64,000 nucleotides of DNA, taken from assembly GCA_963846925.1 (NCBI GenBank), contig CAWJXW010000006.1:57786-121785 (forward strand), written 5' to 3'. Source of the stretch: JAQBQB01 sp963846925. Lineage in GTDB: Bacteria > Gemmatimonadota > Gemmatimonadetes > Gemmatimonadales > Gemmatimonadaceae. A program made the translations under genes and the position numbers. How positions within the stretch are numbered: position 1 is the first letter of the stretch; each line of letters opens with the position of its first letter. The notes under the pieces were generated by a model. The model saw nothing but the letters and a program-made list of their open reading frames with translations. It had not been told where the DNA came from and ran no database searches. Below are positions 63,609 through 64,000 of the stretch, piece by piece.

Positions 63609-64000
63609 CTACACCGGCAGCAAATAGATTGGACGGGAGATCGACGCCCGCCACCCGGAGCCGATCCGTGAACCCGGGGCGAACGCCGGTCGCCTCGAAG
63701 CGGCCGACCACAGCGCCGTCGTTCGAGACGCCCTGGCGGCGGAACCGGAAGATCTCCTGGGCCGAGATGACGTCGCCTTCCATGCTCGTCACTTCGGTTA
63801 CGCTCGTCACGCGGCGCGTACCGTCGGAGAGACGCGACACCTGGATGATGAGATCCAGCGCCGACGAGATCTGCTCGCGCATCGCCTTGCTCGGCAGCGT
63901 CGTGGCGCCGAACTGGATCATCGTCTCGAACCGCGCCAGCGCGTCGCGCGGCGAGTTGGCGTGGATCGTCGTCAGCGAACCTTCGTGACCCGTGTTCATG
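63609..64000 (-). CDS. cpaF: CpaF/TadA pilus assembly ATPase, C-terminal part only
   Basis: The gene enters from beyond the right edge. Visible residues start MNTGHEGSLTTIHANSPRDA, the His box of secretion ATPases, followed by LARFETMIQFGATTLP, MREQISSALDLIIQVSRLSDG and TRRVTSVTEVTSMEGDVI, ending near FEATGVRPGFTDRLRVAGVDLP. A likely single-base break near 63620 would place the stop at 63609. Cytosolic ATPase powering Flp pilus assembly. First visible gene of the tad operon read on the minus strand. Confidence 0.9.

Overview
The window is GC-rich, densely coded bacterial DNA. The gene set suggests a free-living, probably soil or sediment Gemmatimonadota-like bacterium. It is rich in secreted hydrolases and S9/CocE-type peptidases, a PorV-like barrel, RND pumps, a Tad pilus locus with a kinase-like protein, and many dispersed short-period inverted repeats. 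The phylum is an inference; there is no rRNA gene here to confirm it.

Layout. 0-3 kb: an incomplete coiled-coil protein, a Tat-exported TIM-barrel-like protein and a TylF-type methyltransferase. 3.2-5 kb: a minus-strand run of seven tRNA genes (His, Trp, Glu-CTC, Glu-TTC, Asp, Leu, Thr) read towards a strong terminator, with EF-P next to it. 5-9.2 kb: the classic divergent tesA / ybbA-ybbP arrangement. 9.5-24 kb: mostly plus-strand exported enzymes (c-type cytochrome, CocE hydrolase, alpha/beta hydrolases, S9 peptidase), a ROK sugar kinase, an RCC1-repeat lipoprotein and a PorV-like barrel. 24-30 kb: MarR, a DedA-PAP2 fusion, an FMN hydroxyacid oxidase, a ClC-CBS channel and an ArsR-SRPBCC pair. 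30.4-39.2 kb: a TolC-MFP-RND efflux operon beside a PepSY / response regulator / sensor kinase set. Both transcription units carry the same palindromic site about 40-46 bp before the first start codon. 39.4-41.8 kb: an unusual serine protease-P1 nuclease fusion between two copies of one repeat element. 42.2-50.3 kb: an MdtABC-like adaptor and two RND pumps. 50.5-55.4 kb: an aromatic amino acid decarboxylase, then a cNMP-domain histidine kinase paired with a receiver-flavoprotein fusion. 56-64 kb: a Tad pilus operon (CpaF, TadB, TadC, TadG) running into a pseudokinase, a TPR protein and a GT87 glycosyltransferase.

The most striking structure is a set of at least nine dispersed elements with one architecture. 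Each has two arrays of short degenerate units (7, 8, about 10 or 16 bp) facing each other as an inverted repeat around a core. In two of them (10.35-10.97 kb and 55.39-56.05 kb) the core is a four-helix-bundle gene of the 23S rRNA intervening-sequence (S23/IVP) family. The unit sequences of these two differ completely, yet their geometry is the same: about 75 bp from array to start codon and a few bp from stop codon to array. Four other loci share the sequence of the first element but lack the gene (one is only a partial copy), like non-autonomous derivatives. Four further loci have unrelated unit sequences. No transposase, reverse transcriptase or cas gene is present. This looks like an uncharacterised repeat-plus-small-protein mobile or RNA-based system.

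Caution on sequence quality: about 17 genes, concentrated after 42 kb, are broken by single-base frameshifts between segments that are otherwise perfectly conserved. This is best explained by indel errors in a long-read assembly, so these genes are given as single CDS spans with the breaks noted.
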